From assembly GCF_000224085.1 (NCBI RefSeq), contig NC_015945.1, forward strand, positions 2,243,501-2,307,500: DNA of 64,000 nucleotides, read 5' to 3'. Positions 27,288-35,742 of this stretch are shown here, piece after piece. Numbering within the stretch: position 1 is the first letter of the stretch; the number at the start of each line of letters is the position of its first letter. Below the pieces are notes generated by a model. It had not been told where the DNA came from and ran no database searches. It saw only the letters and a program-made list of their open reading frames with translations. The DNA comes from Allomuricauda ruestringensis DSM 13258. Its GTDB lineage: Bacteria > Bacteroidota > Bacteroidia > Flavobacteriales > Flavobacteriaceae. The translations under genes and the position numbers were made by a program.

Positions 27288-28598
27288 ATGATATTAGCCG
27301 CAAGTACCGGGGGTACTATTCTAATTACCGTAGTAGCATTTCTTGTTTTGTTGTTAGTCTTAGTGGCACTTTTGCTGTTCACTAAGGAGAAACTATCCCC
27401 ATCCGGTCCTGTAACGATTACCATTAATGGTGAAAAAGAGTTGGAAGTAGGCTCGGGAGGTTCCCTGTTGTCCACCTTGGGTAACCAAAAAATATTCTTG
27501 CCATCCGCTTGTGGTGGAGGTGGCACCTGTATTCAGTGCGAATGCCACGTGCTTTCAGGTGGAGGTGAAGCATTGCCTACCGAAACACCTCACTTTTCCA
27601 AAAAAGAGTTAAGCGAGGGTGCTCGTTTGGCTTGTCAGGTTAAGGTAAAGCAGGATATGGAAATTACCATTCCCGAAGAGGTGTTTGGTATCAAAAAATG
27701 GAATGCAAAAGTGGTGCGTAACTATAACGTGGCCTCTTTCATCAAGGAGTTTGTTGTTGAGATTCCAGAGGAAATGAATTACAAAGCAGGCGGATACATC
27801 CAGATTGAAATTCCACCGTGTGAAGTAAAATATTCCGATATCGATATTACAGCTCACCCAGAAGAGCACGAAACTCCTGACAAATTTCAAGCGGAGTGGG
27901 ATAAGTTCAATCTGTGGCCATTGGTCATGAAAAATCCCGAAACCGAGGAAAGAGCATATTCCATGGCTTCTTACCCCGCAGAAGGAAAGGAAATTATGTT
28001 GAATGTTCGTATTGCGACCCCACCATGGGATCGTTCCAAAAACGGATGGATGGACGTAAATCCTGGTATTGCCTCTTCTTACATTTTTAGTTTGAAAAAA
28101 GGCGACCCCGTGACCATTTCAGGTCCATTTGGTGAGTTCTTCATCAATGAATCCGATGCCGAAATGCTATACGTAGGAGGTGGTGCCGGAATGGCTCCAA
28201 TGCGTTCGCACTTGTACCACTTGTTCAGAACTTTGAAAACCGATAGAAAAGTGACCTATTGGTATGGAGGACGTTCTAAAAGAGAGTTGTTCTACATTGA
28301 CCATTTCAAACAATTGGAAAAAGAATTTCCTAACTTTAAGTTTTACATGGCACTTTCAGAACCGTTGGAAGAGGATAATTGGAAGGTGAAGAAAGACATC
28401 AATGATGAAGAAGGAGATGGTTTTGTTGGGTTTATCCACAACTGCGTTATCGATAACTATTTGAACCATCATGAAACGCCAGAGGATATAGAACTATATT
28501 TCTGTGGCCCACCATTGATGAACAAAGCCGTTCAGAAAATGGGAGAGGATTTTGGTATCCCAGATGAGAATATCAGGTTCGACGACTTTGGAGGATAG
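27288..28598 (+). CDS. nqrF: Na+-NQR subunit F (NADH dehydrogenase, 2Fe-2S/FAD)
   Basis: A 436-residue electron-entry subunit. One N-terminal membrane helix ([20 protein letters not shown], 11-30), a ferredoxin domain with 2Fe-2S ligands C75, C81, C84 and C116, then a ferredoxin-reductase-type FAD domain ([12 protein letters not shown], residues about 226-237) and an NAD-binding domain ([18 protein letters not shown], and the C-terminal [11 protein letters not shown]). Complete and of normal length. A strong terminator follows at 28652-28678. Confidence 0.96.
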   Translation: MILAASTGGTILITVVAFLVLLLVLVALLLFTKEKLSPSGPVTITINGEKELEVGSGGSLLSTLGNQKIFLPSACGGGGTCIQCECHVLSGGGEALPTETPHFSKKELSEGARLACQVKVKQDMEITIPEEVFGIKKWNAKVVRNYNVASFIKEFVVEIPEEMNYKAGGYIQIEIPPCEVKYSDIDITAHPEEHETPDKFQAEWDKFNLWPLVMKNPETEERAYSMASYPAEGKEIMLNVRIATPPWDRSKNGWMDVNPGIASSYIFSLKKGDPVTISGPFGEFFINESDAEMLYVGGGAGMAPMRSHLYHLFRTLKTDRKVTYWYGGRSKRELFYIDHFKQLEKEFPNFKFYMALSEPLEEDNWKVKKDINDEEGDGFVGFIHNCVIDNYLNHHETPEDIELYFCGPPLMNKAVQKMGEDFGIPDENIRFDDFGG

Positions 28599-28610
28599 AA
28601 CCAGAAATTG

Positions 28611-28636
28611 ATTATCACCTCGAGCATTGTCGAGAG
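28611..28636. repeat. Short hairpin repeat ACCTCGA...TCGAGAGGT
   Basis: A small palindrome (about 28617-28638) of the CGAG...CTCG intergenic family, next to the nqrF terminator. Confidence 0.45.
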
Positions 28637-28651
28637 GTATAAATAAAACCA

Positions 28652-28679
28652 AACCGATGCTCATGCATCGGTTTTTTTG
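28652..28679 (+). terminator. Rho-independent terminator after nqrF
   Basis: AACCGATGC (28652-28660) pairs perfectly with GCATCGGTT (28665-28673), loop TCAT, followed by a run of T. Confidence 0.9.
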
Positions 28680-28685
28680 TTACCT

Positions 28686-29045
28686 ATGGGAAGAGAATTA
28701 ACAGAACAGGAACTGCACAACTTGGCCATGAATATTGTGGGACATGAGCTTGAGGCCGATGGTTTTGAGTTTATGGCCATCAACAGTAAGCTTAAAAAAA
28801 ATCCGCAGTATGTATGCCTAAAGGAAAAAGTGCTGCATTTTATAGTGGTTAGGAATGTGGAATTTCCACTAAATCCACGGGAATACGATGAAGAATTGAT
28901 GCAGACCGTAAAGAACCATGCCGAAAAGTTTGAGGCTAGAACCTATTTTGCCGGAGTGGGGCTTTCCAATGCAGCGGATAGAACGGAGCCTCTGTATTTG
29001 GATGAAGAGTATATCGTGGATTATCAAGGTTTAATCGAAATATAA
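28686..29045 (+). CDS. Conserved 119-aa protein of the nqr-apbE locus, function unknown
   Basis: A soluble acidic protein beginning MGRELTEQELHNLAMNIVGHELEADGF, followed by FEFMAINSKLKKNPQYVCLKE, a VLHFIVVRNVEFPLNPREYDEELMQTVKNHAEKF core and ending in DRTEPLYLDEEYIVDYQGLIEI. No signal peptide, membrane helix or cysteine cluster. I recall homologues in this position in flavobacteria being labelled with Nqr names by context, but nothing in the sequence shows homology to an Nqr subunit. The ATG at 28686 is preferred to the TTG at 28677, which lies inside the nqrF terminator. Sits between the terminator and apbE, so it starts a new transcript or depends on readthrough. Confidence 0.8.
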   Translation: MGRELTEQELHNLAMNIVGHELEADGFEFMAINSKLKKNPQYVCLKEKVLHFIVVRNVEFPLNPREYDEELMQTVKNHAEKFEARTYFAGVGLSNAADRTEPLYLDEEYIVDYQGLIEI

Positions 29046-29100
29046 ATGAAGCGTAAAGTACCCTTAAAGCATTTTGATACTATTATGGTAACAAACCGTC

Positions 29101-29217
29101 TGTTCGAGTTTTTTCAGAAGGAAAAAGTATCGAGAACAAGGGTTGTGTTTAAGAAAATTCTTTTCTCGATACAATTTTTTGGCCTACGGTTCAAAAAACC
29201 ACTCGAAATGACGAATT
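29101..29217. repeat. Triple-hairpin intergenic repeat, copy A (abuts apbE start)
   Basis: TTCGAGT (29103-29109) mirrors ACTCGAA (29201-29207); inner arms GTATCGAGAA and TTCTCGATAC, plus a small TTTTTTC...GAAAAA hairpin. Same layout at 31258-31380 and 36799-36912, all in one orientation. The distal end contains the ATG used as apbE start. Confidence 0.75.
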
Positions 29218-30242
29218 TTTCATCAAAATGCACAACTGCGTATAAAGTATTGTTCTTGGGTTTGACCGTACTTTTTTTGAACTGTACACCAAAAAAAGAA
29301 CAAGTTAAAAACCAAACTTGGGGCAATGCCTTGGGTACAACTTACTCCATCATTTACATTGCCGATGAGGAATTGGACTATCAACAGGAGATTGATTCCG
29401 TTTTTCAAGTGCTGAACCAATCCATGTCCACCTATATTCCCTCATCCGATATTTCCAAGATCAATGCGGGGGACTCCACTATTGTTGTGGATGATATGTT
29501 CAAAGAGGTATTTGATGTTTCAAGTAAGGTTCACAAAGCTTCAAACGGCTATTTTGACCCTACTGTGGGTGTTTTGGCCAACGCATGGGGATTTGGTCCG
29601 GGTGAGCAGTTAGAGCTCGATAGCCTCCGTGTGGATAGTTTATTGCGTTATGTAGGATGGGAAAAGGTGCAATTGAACGCAGATAATACCATTACAAAGG
29701 CCCATCCGTCCATCCGCTTTGATTTTAATGCCGTTGCCAAAGGGTATGCCATAGACCGATTGGGAGCCATGCTGGATGGAAAAGGCATTAAAAATTACTT
29801 GGTGGAAGTTGGTGGAGAGGTCCTCGCCAAGGGAACCAATATGGATTCGGGCAAACAATGGTCTGTTGGTATAGATGATCCACAGGCGGAAACGGGTCGT
29901 CAGTTAAAACAGATAGTTTCCTTGAAAGATGTAGCGATGGCCTCATCTGGTAATTACCGAAAGTTTAGGGTGGATCCTGAAACAGGGGAAAAGTATGTGC
30001 ATACCATAAACCCAAAAACAGGATACACCAAAAATTCCAATGTTCTGGCCACAAGTGTTGTGGCAAAAACCTGTGCTGTTGCCGATGCGTTTGCCACAAC
30101 CTTTATGGCGATGGATTTGGAAGATTCCAAAAAAGTGCTTGAAAACCATGAGGAATTGGAAGCCTACATCATCTATTTGAATGAAAATGGGGAGGCAAAG
30201 GAATTTTTTACACCGGGTTTTGAGGCTTTGATAAGCCAGTAG
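29208..30242 (+). CDS. apbE: FAD:protein FMN transferase ApbE (lipoprotein)
   Basis: A 344-residue flavin transferase that attaches FMN to threonines of NqrB and NqrC in the periplasm. The N-terminus is a lipoprotein signal (KVLFLGLTVLFLNC, lipobox Cys about residue 26). Family motifs: GNALGTTYSI, SDISKINAG, GYFDPTVGVLANAWGFG, FDFNAVAKGYAIDRLG, LVEVGGEVLAKG and HTINPKTG. The longer in-frame start at 29046 is rejected: its 54 extra codons run through an intergenic repeat and would bury the signal peptide. The chosen ATG is itself the last part of that repeat. Position behind nqr genes fits its role in maturing the complex. Confidence 0.93.
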   Translation: MTNFSSKCTTAYKVLFLGLTVLFLNCTPKKEQVKNQTWGNALGTTYSIIYIADEELDYQQEIDSVFQVLNQSMSTYIPSSDISKINAGDSTIVVDDMFKEVFDVSSKVHKASNGYFDPTVGVLANAWGFGPGEQLELDSLRVDSLLRYVGWEKVQLNADNTITKAHPSIRFDFNAVAKGYAIDRLGAMLDGKGIKNYLVEVGGEVLAKGTNMDSGKQWSVGIDDPQAETGRQLKQIVSLKDVAMASSGNYRKFRVDPETGEKYVHTINPKTGYTKNSNVLATSVVAKTCAVADAFATTFMAMDLEDSKKVLENHEELEAYIIYLNENGEAKEFFTPGFEALISQ

Positions 30243-30343
30243 TAGCAGTTGATTGAGCAAAAGCCGTCAATTCGATCCAGCCTTGACTGAATAACCTGAG
30301 TTCGATTGTTGATGAAAAGCAAATCAGAGTTTTAACTCCAAAG

Positions 30344-30401
30344 TGTCAGGTCGAGCGCAGTCGAGACCTATTTAACAGTTCGAAAAAAACTCGAACTGAC
30401 A
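30344..30401. repeat. Palindromic intergenic element with TGTCAG/CTGACA ends
   Basis: Outer arms TGTCAG (30344-30349) and CTGACA (30396-30401) enclose two hairpins, AGGTCGAG...AGTCGAGACCT and AGTTCGA...TCGAACT. Lies between the convergent apbE and methyltransferase genes and could terminate both. Confidence 0.6.
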
Positions 30402-30436
30402 TTTTGAGTCACAACATGGATAGGAGGTGATGCTAT

Positions 30437-31201
30437 TTATTTGGAAACAAAAGGAATAATTTCACCTTTCGCCAATCTGTACTTTTCAACCGTTTCCTTT
30501 GGAATTTTTTTGGTGTAATCCACCTCTTCAACCACAAATCCAATACTGCGAAGCTTGTCAAAATAATCCCGTCCGTATATCCGGACATGATCGTACTGCC
30601 CAAAAATGCGTGCTCTTTCTTTTTTATCGGTAATGGAATCATCCTCAAAAGTTTTTTCCCGATTTAAGTCCTGTGGAATTTGAAATATGCCCCATCCTCC
30701 AGGTTTCATGATGCGATAGAGTTCTTGCATGGCCTTGGTGTGATCGGGAATATGTTCCAAAACGTGGTTGCATAAAATCACGTCGAAGGTATTGTCATCA
30801 AAAGGTAAGTTGCAGATATCAGCCTTTACATCAGCCAAAGGTGAATTGAGGTCCGTTGTAGTGTATTCCAAATTGTCCAGTTTTTTGAAGCGTTTGTAAA
30901 AGGCTTGTTCCGGGGCAAAGTGGAGCAACTTTAGTGGTTTGGTGAAAAAATCCGTTTCGTTTTTCAGGTACAGCCACAGTAATCGATGTCTTTCCAACGA
31001 TAGGGTAGAAGGGGAAAGTACATTTTCCCTCGGGTTCTCGTAACCATAAGGCAAAAATTTCCTGAATGATTTGCCGTCAATCGGGTCGGTATATGTGCTT
31101 CCCTTTAGGGAAAAGGCAATCAATGGGCGTACCCAGTAACTTAATCGGATAAGTAAAGGTCTGGGAATTAGATTAAGGAAGTATTTAAATATTTTTGACA
31201 C
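30437..31201 (-). CDS. Class I SAM-dependent methyltransferase
   Basis: A 254-residue protein when started at the GTG at 31201 (SKIFKYFLNLIPRPLLIR). The Rossmann core is seen in KLLHFAPEQAFYKRF, TTDLNSPLADVKADICNLPFDDNTFDVILCNHVLEHI and LYRIMKPGGWGIFQIP, typical of methyltransferase type 11 enzymes; substrate unknown. An ATG 41 codons further upstream (31324) is in frame, but those codons run through the triple-hairpin repeat copy B and show no family resemblance, so GTG is preferred. The N-terminal amphipathic/hydrophobic stretch may associate with membranes. Confidence 0.8.
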   Translation of the reverse strand: MSKIFKYFLNLIPRPLLIRLSYWVRPLIAFSLKGSTYTDPIDGKSFRKFLPYGYENPRENVLSPSTLSLERHRLLWLYLKNETDFFTKPLKLLHFAPEQAFYKRFKKLDNLEYTTTDLNSPLADVKADICNLPFDDNTFDVILCNHVLEHIPDHTKAMQELYRIMKPGGWGIFQIPQDLNREKTFEDDSITDKKERARIFGQYDHVRIYGRDYFDKLRSIGFVVEEVDYTKKIPKETVEKYRLAKGEIIPFVSK

Positions 31202-31257
31202 GGATAAAATGATTAATGCCTGTTGTAAACCTAGACTGGCTATTAAGTCAAACAATA

Positions 31258-31380
31258 TGTCAGTTCGAGTTTTTTCCTTCAGGAAAAAGTATCGAGAACT
31301 GTGGATTGAGTGCCGCTTTTCCAATTCTCGATAAAATTTTTGTACGTTTCACTCCCAAAAATCACTCGAATTGACGAATT
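31258..31380. repeat. Triple-hairpin intergenic repeat, copy B
   Basis: TGTCAGTTCGAGT at the left and ACTCGAATTGACGAATT at the right, with inner arms GTATCGAGAA/TTCTCGATA and a TTTTTCCTTCAGGAAAAA hairpin. Lies between map and the methyltransferase gene. Confidence 0.75.
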
Positions 31381-31395
31381 TACATCAGAACTTAT

Positions 31396-32214
31396 TTAAA
31401 GTACCAACTTCTTGTTTCGGAACTCATCTTCTTCGTCGCTGGTAATCCCCAAGGCATCATAAATATATTGATAGGTGGACAGTAGTTCAGGTTTGCCGTC
31501 CACTAGGGCCACATCGTGCTCAAAGTGTGCACTTGGCTTGCCATCGGCAGTAAGTATCGTCCAACCATCCTTTAATTGTTTTATGCGTTTTGTACCCATA
31601 TTGATCATGGGTTCTATAGCGACAACCATACCATTGACAAACTTTTTGCCACGACCTCTTTTGCCGTAGTTGGGCATTTGTGGGTCTTCATGGAGTTCAC
31701 GTCCCAAACCATGTCCTACCAATTCACGTACCACACCATACCCATGGTCTTCACAGTATTTTTGAATGGCATAACCCACATCACCAACGCGGTTACCCAG
31801 TTTAAACTCCCTTATGCCTATGTAAAGCGACTCTTTGGTGACCTTGAGCAGTTTTTTGGTTTCTTCGGCAACTTCGCCCACTTCAAATGTATAGGCATGG
31901 TCTCCGTGGAAACCATTTTTAACGGCTCCACAATCCACAGAAACAATGTCGCCCTCCTTTAAGGGTTCATTGCCTGGTATGCCATGCACCACTTGGGCAT
32001 TTGGACTCCAGTTTAAGGTATTTGGAAAATCGTACATGCCCAAAAAGCCAGGTACGGCTCCCTCTTCCCGAATAAATTCTTCGGCCATTTTATCCAATTT
32101 TAATGGACTGGCCCCAGGCTTTATTTCCTTGGCCAAGAGGCCTAAAGTTTTGGATACTACCAAAGCGCTCTCACGCATCAACTCAATTTCTTCAGCTGTT
32201 TTTATTTGAATCAT
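31396..32214 (-). CDS. map: Type I methionine aminopeptidase
   Basis: A 272-residue pita-bread-fold metalloprotease that removes the initiator methionine from nascent proteins. Ligand segments: VSVDCGAVKNGFHGDHAYTF (first Asp pair), LVGHGLGRELHEDP (His), VVAIEPMIN (Glu) and SAHFEHDVAL (Glu), plus the substrate-pocket His in VVHGIP. Slightly longer than the 250-residue norm by a short C-terminal tail. Has its own TATCTTTG promoter box. Confidence 0.96.
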   Translation of the reverse strand: MIQIKTAEEIELMRESALVVSKTLGLLAKEIKPGASPLKLDKMAEEFIREEGAVPGFLGMYDFPNTLNWSPNAQVVHGIPGNEPLKEGDIVSVDCGAVKNGFHGDHAYTFEVGEVAEETKKLLKVTKESLYIGIREFKLGNRVGDVGYAIQKYCEDHGYGVVRELVGHGLGRELHEDPQMPNYGKRGRGKKFVNGMVVAIEPMINMGTKRIKQLKDGWTILTADGKPSAHFEHDVALVDGKPELLSTYQYIYDALGITSDEEDEFRNKKLVL

Positions 32215-32219
32215 AGCCG

Positions 32220-32227
32220 CAAAGATA
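32220..32227 (-). promoter_or_regulatory. -7 box TATCTTTG ahead of map
   Basis: Exact TAnnTTTG match on the minus strand, 5 bases from the map start codon, so any leader would be very short. Confidence 0.45.
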
Positions 32228-32268
32228 AAGAACTCATCTTGAGTTATTGTAATTTACTGCAAAACCAT

Positions 32269-32360
32269 CTTTTGCACTTAATTTTTGTCTTTTTTTCACC
32301 CCGTAGCCCTGCTATGCTGCTCAAAAAACCCTTCATTTGAGCACAAAATCTTGCTTTTTC
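32269..32360. repeat. Intergenic repeat related to the 58989-59148 element
   Basis: TTTTGCAC, a pyrimidine-rich stretch, GTAGC-CTGCTATGC-ctcAAAAAA, and GCACAAAAT occur in the same order as at 59030-59109. Terminal inverted repeats are not evident here, so this copy is decayed or truncated. Confidence 0.65.
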
Positions 32361-32422
32361 GTCTTAATGAAACAACCCAAGACGAGTTCAAATTGATTCT
32401 AGGAATTTTAAGGAATGTTTGT

Positions 32423-33940
32423 CTACACCAATGGTTTTTGGGTCATTAATTCGGGTTGCGGAACTCCCAATAATTTAAGAATGGTAGGAGCGATATCGCC
32501 CAAAACGCCACTTTTTACCTCTTTCACATCCTTGTCCACCAAAATAAGTGGAACTGGGTTTGTGGTGTGTGCTGTGTTGGGGCTACCATCTGGGTTTATC
32601 ATGGTGTCACAGTTTCCATGGTCCGCAATTACTATGGTAGAGTAACCGTTTTCCAATCCAGCGGTTATCACATCTTTGGCACATTGGTCAACGGTTTCAC
32701 AGGCTTTTATGGCGGCCTCCATTACTCCGGTGTGCCCAACCATATCGGGGTTGGCAAAATTGAGGCATACAAAGTCCGCTTCTCCTTTTTTTAATTCTGG
32801 AATAATGGCATCGCGAATGTCGTAAGCGCTCATTTCGGGTTGAAGGTCGTAGGTGGCCACTTTTGGGGAAGGACAAAGAATGCGTTCTTCACCCTCAAAA
32901 GGTTCTTCGCGACCTCCGTTAAAGAAAAAGGTAACGTGTGGGTATTTTTCGGTTTCAGCTATCCTGATTTGCTTCTTACCATTTTTGGCAAGGGTCTCGC
33001 CCAAGGTATCTTTTAAGTTTTCTTTATTGAATATGATTTTGATTCCCTTGAATGAATCATCATAATTCGTCATGGTAACGTAGTACAAATCCATTTTGTG
33101 CATGTTCTGCTCATGGAAATCCTGTTGACTTAAAGCTTGGGTCAACTCACGGCCACGGTCTGTTCTAAAATTGAAGAAAACAATAACATCCCCATCTTGG
33201 ATTTTAGCGACGGGCTCATTGTCAGCATCGGTTAAGACCAAAGGTTTGATGAATTCATCGGTAACACCGCCATCATAACTTTTTTGCATGGCTTCACCAA
33301 TATGCTGTGTTTTTTCTCCTGCTGCATTTACGACTACATCATAGGCCATTTTTACACGCTCCCATCTTTTGTCACGGTCCATGGCGTAATACCTACCAAT
33401 AACTGTGGCCAATTTGGTCTTTTTGTCGGAGCAGTAATTGTCAAGGTCCACCAAAAAGCCTTTGCCGCTTTTTGGGTCAACATCCCGACCATCGGTAAAA
33501 GCGTGTACAAAAGAGTTTTCCACACCGCTATCGTCGGCAGCTTTGATCAAGGCCTTTAGGTGGTCGATGTGGCTATGCACCCCACCATCGCTCACCAAGC
33601 CTAAAAAATGGACGGGTTTATGGTTTGCCTTGGCATATTCAAAGGCTTCTTGAAGTACTTTTTCGTTTTTTAAGGTGTCTTCTTTTACGGCTTTATTGAT
33701 TTTGGCCAGATCCTGGTACACAATTCTTCCTGCACCAAGGTTCATGTGTCCTACCTCACTGTTTCCCATCTGTCCCTCAGGTAGCCCAACGTTCATTCCG
33801 TCGGTGTGTAAATCTGCATCGGGGTATTTAGTGTATAGTGAATCAATAAATGGAGTGTTGGCCTTTTCAATTGCCGAAACTTTTGGATCTGGAGATTTTC
33901 CCCAACCATCCAAAATCATGAGAATAACCTTTTTGTTCAT
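32423..33940 (-). CDS. gpmI: 2,3-bisphosphoglycerate-independent phosphoglycerate mutase
   Basis: A 505-residue manganese-dependent enzyme of the alkaline phosphatase superfamily that interconverts 3- and 2-phosphoglycerate in glycolysis. LDGWGKSP with metal-binding D11 opens the protein; S61 in MGNSEVGHMNLGAGR is the phosphoserine nucleophile; FTDGRDVDPKSG, FRTDRGRELTQA and ADHGNCD supply substrate and metal contacts. Length and motif order are canonical. TATTTTTG box upstream. Confidence 0.97.
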   Translation of the reverse strand: MNKKVILMILDGWGKSPDPKVSAIEKANTPFIDSLYTKYPDADLHTDGMNVGLPEGQMGNSEVGHMNLGAGRIVYQDLAKINKAVKEDTLKNEKVLQEAFEYAKANHKPVHFLGLVSDGGVHSHIDHLKALIKAADDSGVENSFVHAFTDGRDVDPKSGKGFLVDLDNYCSDKKTKLATVIGRYYAMDRDKRWERVKMAYDVVVNAAGEKTQHIGEAMQKSYDGGVTDEFIKPLVLTDADNEPVAKIQDGDVIVFFNFRTDRGRELTQALSQQDFHEQNMHKMDLYYVTMTNYDDSFKGIKIIFNKENLKDTLGETLAKNGKKQIRIAETEKYPHVTFFFNGGREEPFEGEERILCPSPKVATYDLQPEMSAYDIRDAIIPELKKGEADFVCLNFANPDMVGHTGVMEAAIKACETVDQCAKDVITAGLENGYSTIVIADHGNCDTMINPDGSPNTAHTTNPVPLILVDKDVKEVKSGVLGDIAPTILKLLGVPQPELMTQKPLV

Positions 33941-33957
33941 AGTGAAAAATTGTACTA

Positions 33958-33965
33958 CAAAAATA
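33958..33965 (-). promoter_or_regulatory. -7 box TATTTTTG ahead of gpmI
   Basis: Exact TAnnTTTG match on the minus strand, 17 bases from the start codon. Confidence 0.55.
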
Positions 33966-34148
33966 AAGTGATCTGGTTGGATGCCCTAGTTTTTTGTTAA
34001 AATTCTAATTATGAACTTGTTAATAATTTTACAGCAAAACTGAAAGATTGTTAAAGTTTCGTTATTTAACTGTTAATCGTGTAACATCTCCTGTTTGTAG
34101 AAGTCTATTTTTATGAGAAGTAAATTCATTAATCAAAAACAACTCATC

Positions 34149-34541
34149 ATGAAAAAAACAATCTTTTCAGTGGCCTCACTATGTCTGTTGGCCCTAAGCG
34201 GTATTTCTGCCAACGAGCTGAAAACCATCGACACAGAATCAACAATCGAAATGGTGTTACCGGATGACCTTAGTACTTTTTGCAAAGCGGTAATGCAGGG
34301 CGATGTTGATACCGTGAAAAAGTTAATTGAACTAGGAGAGGATGTCAACCAAAAATCTTTGGGCAAAGCACCTATCCATTACGCGGCCCGTTACAATAAG
34401 GTCGAAGTATTGCAAGTACTTATTGATAATGGCGCAGACCTTAAAAAACGTTGCGACGGGGGTATGACAGCCATAAAATATGCCAAATTGTCCAACGCCA
34501 CCGAAGCACAGGCTGTGTTGGAAGCTGCTATGAAAAAATAG
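34149..34541 (+). CDS. Secreted ankyrin-repeat protein
   Basis: A 130-residue protein with a signal peptide (KKTIFSVASLCLLALSGISA) followed by about three ankyrin-type helix pairs: DLSTFCKAVMQGDVDTVKKLIELGEDVN, then KAPIHYAARYNKVEVLQVLIDNGADL and GMTAIKYAKLSNATEAQAVL. It is expected in the periplasm or on the surface as a binding module. The ATG at 34149 is chosen over 34113 since it begins the signal peptide. A hairpin terminator follows. Function unknown. Confidence 0.85.
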   Translation: MKKTIFSVASLCLLALSGISANELKTIDTESTIEMVLPDDLSTFCKAVMQGDVDTVKKLIELGEDVNQKSLGKAPIHYAARYNKVEVLQVLIDNGADLKKRCDGGMTAIKYAKLSNATEAQAVLEAAMKK

Positions 34542-34566
34542 AAAAGGAGTTTATTCGTCCAATGAA

Positions 34567-34599
34567 AAAGGGCACATCCATTGGATGGGCCCTTTGTTC
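34567..34599 (+). terminator. Rho-independent terminator after the ankyrin gene
   Basis: AAAGGGC (34567-34573) pairs with GCCCTTT (34589-34595) and inner CATCC with GGATG, one mismatch between; loop of three. Confidence 0.75.
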
Positions 34600-34644
34600 A
34601 TTTCATATATTAGTGTTCTTGCAAAAGAGTGTGTCTCTCGCGAC

Positions 34645-34812
34645 TTAAAATTCAAACCCGGTAAAAGCTCGGTACAAAAATGCATATAGGGCCATAACCA
34701 GCATGACCGCGCAAAATATAGAATACCCTTTTAAAAAGAGCACTACAAAGCTAGGTTTGCAATCGTCAAATGCCTCTAAATAGAGGTCTTTAAAATGTAA
34801 TAGTGTTCCCAT
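34645..34812 (-). CDS. Overlooked 55-aa single-pass membrane protein
   Basis: A 56-codon ATG frame on the minus strand. The protein starts MGTLLHFKDLYLEAFDDC, then a KPSFVVLFLKGY stretch leading into one membrane helix (SIFCAVMLVMALYAFLYRA) and the end FTGFEF. Codon use is coding-like and the composition (acidic N-terminus, one helix, aromatic tail) is ordered. I believe I have seen near-identical ~55-aa proteins conserved in flavobacteria, some listed as a DUF family, but cannot confirm a name. It is flanked by the ankyrin and M48 genes. Confidence 0.7.
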   Translation of the reverse strand: MGTLLHFKDLYLEAFDDCKPSFVVLFLKGYSIFCAVMLVMALYAFLYRAFTGFEF

Positions 34813-34932
34813 GTGTTCTCTCTTTTTACATCATAACAAAAAGATTAAGAGAAACTTAGTAGGATTTGGGCTGTGTACCCAAAGGTACAGAAATTATACC
34901 AATCTCCTTTTTTTATCGATAAACCACCAATT

Positions 34933-35703
34933 CTATCGACCTGAATATTTTTGGATGGCTTCCTTTATCTTTTCAATACGGTTTTCGGGGTCGGGGTGGG
35001 TACTTTGGAACTCGGGAACCCTGTTGGGCCCTGCCGCTGCTCTCAACACTTTCATGACCTCTATCATCTCATTGGGGTCGTACCCGGAGTCTATCATAAA
35101 TAGCACGCCGAGTTCATCACTCTCCAATTCGTCGCCCCTACCATTGGTTAAAAGGGTGTTTTGGCCAATGCCTGCAACCAAACCGCCCATATCGCCACCG
35201 ACCGAGGCTCCCGTGGCCAAGGTTTGCCAAAAGTTGCTTTCGGCAATACGTTCGGCAGAATGTCTTCCGATCACATGGCCAATCTCATGGCCCAATACCC
35301 CTGCTAATTGCGCTTCGTTGAGTTGGGAGAACAGGGCATAAGTGATAAAAATCTGTCCCCCGGGCAGTGCAAACGCATTGATAGTGCGGTCGTCTGCCAA
35401 AAGATGAAATTCGTATTGATAAGGGGTTTCCTTGGCTACACTATTTTGTACCAGTTTGTTGCCCACTGCATCCACCAAAGCCTGCATACGCTCGTCCGGA
35501 TAGAGACCACCATGTTGTTGAGCCATTTCCGGGGCAGTTTGCAGCCCAATGGCAATCTCCTGTTCCGTGGTCATGTTTATGTTCTGGGTTCTGCCGGTAT
35601 ACGGATTTTCTTCTTGGTTGCTGCACCTACGGACAAAAGCAAAAGCAACAATGGCCAAACCGATCAGGATGCGTATCCTCCAACTTCCTCTTCCGATTCT
35701 CAT
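34933..35703 (-). CDS. M48-family metalloprotease
   Basis: A 256-residue zinc protease with one N-terminal membrane anchor or signal (RIRILIGLAIVAFAF, about 9-23), so it acts outside the cytoplasm. The catalytic HExxH is H139-E140-x-x-H143 (LGHEIGHVIGRHSAE), the third ligand is the Glu in DELESDELGV (about 195), and the FQSTHPDPENRIEKI ending is typical of M48C/BepA-like proteases. By family analogy it may take part in outer-membrane protein quality control. CSNQE follows the anchor; a lipobox is not convincing. Confidence 0.9.
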   Translation of the reverse strand: MRIGRGSWRIRILIGLAIVAFAFVRRCSNQEENPYTGRTQNINMTTEQEIAIGLQTAPEMAQQHGGLYPDERMQALVDAVGNKLVQNSVAKETPYQYEFHLLADDRTINAFALPGGQIFITYALFSQLNEAQLAGVLGHEIGHVIGRHSAERIAESNFWQTLATGASVGGDMGGLVAGIGQNTLLTNGRGDELESDELGVLFMIDSGYDPNEMIEVMKVLRAAAGPNRVPEFQSTHPDPENRIEKIKEAIQKYSGR

Positions 35704-35742
35704 GGGCTAGTGTACTGGTAAGTTGAAGACACAAAAAAACCG

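Noticed and set aside
29046..29207. 54-codon N-terminal extension of apbE
   Set aside because: Encoded mainly by the triple-hairpin repeat; would place the lipoprotein signal internally.
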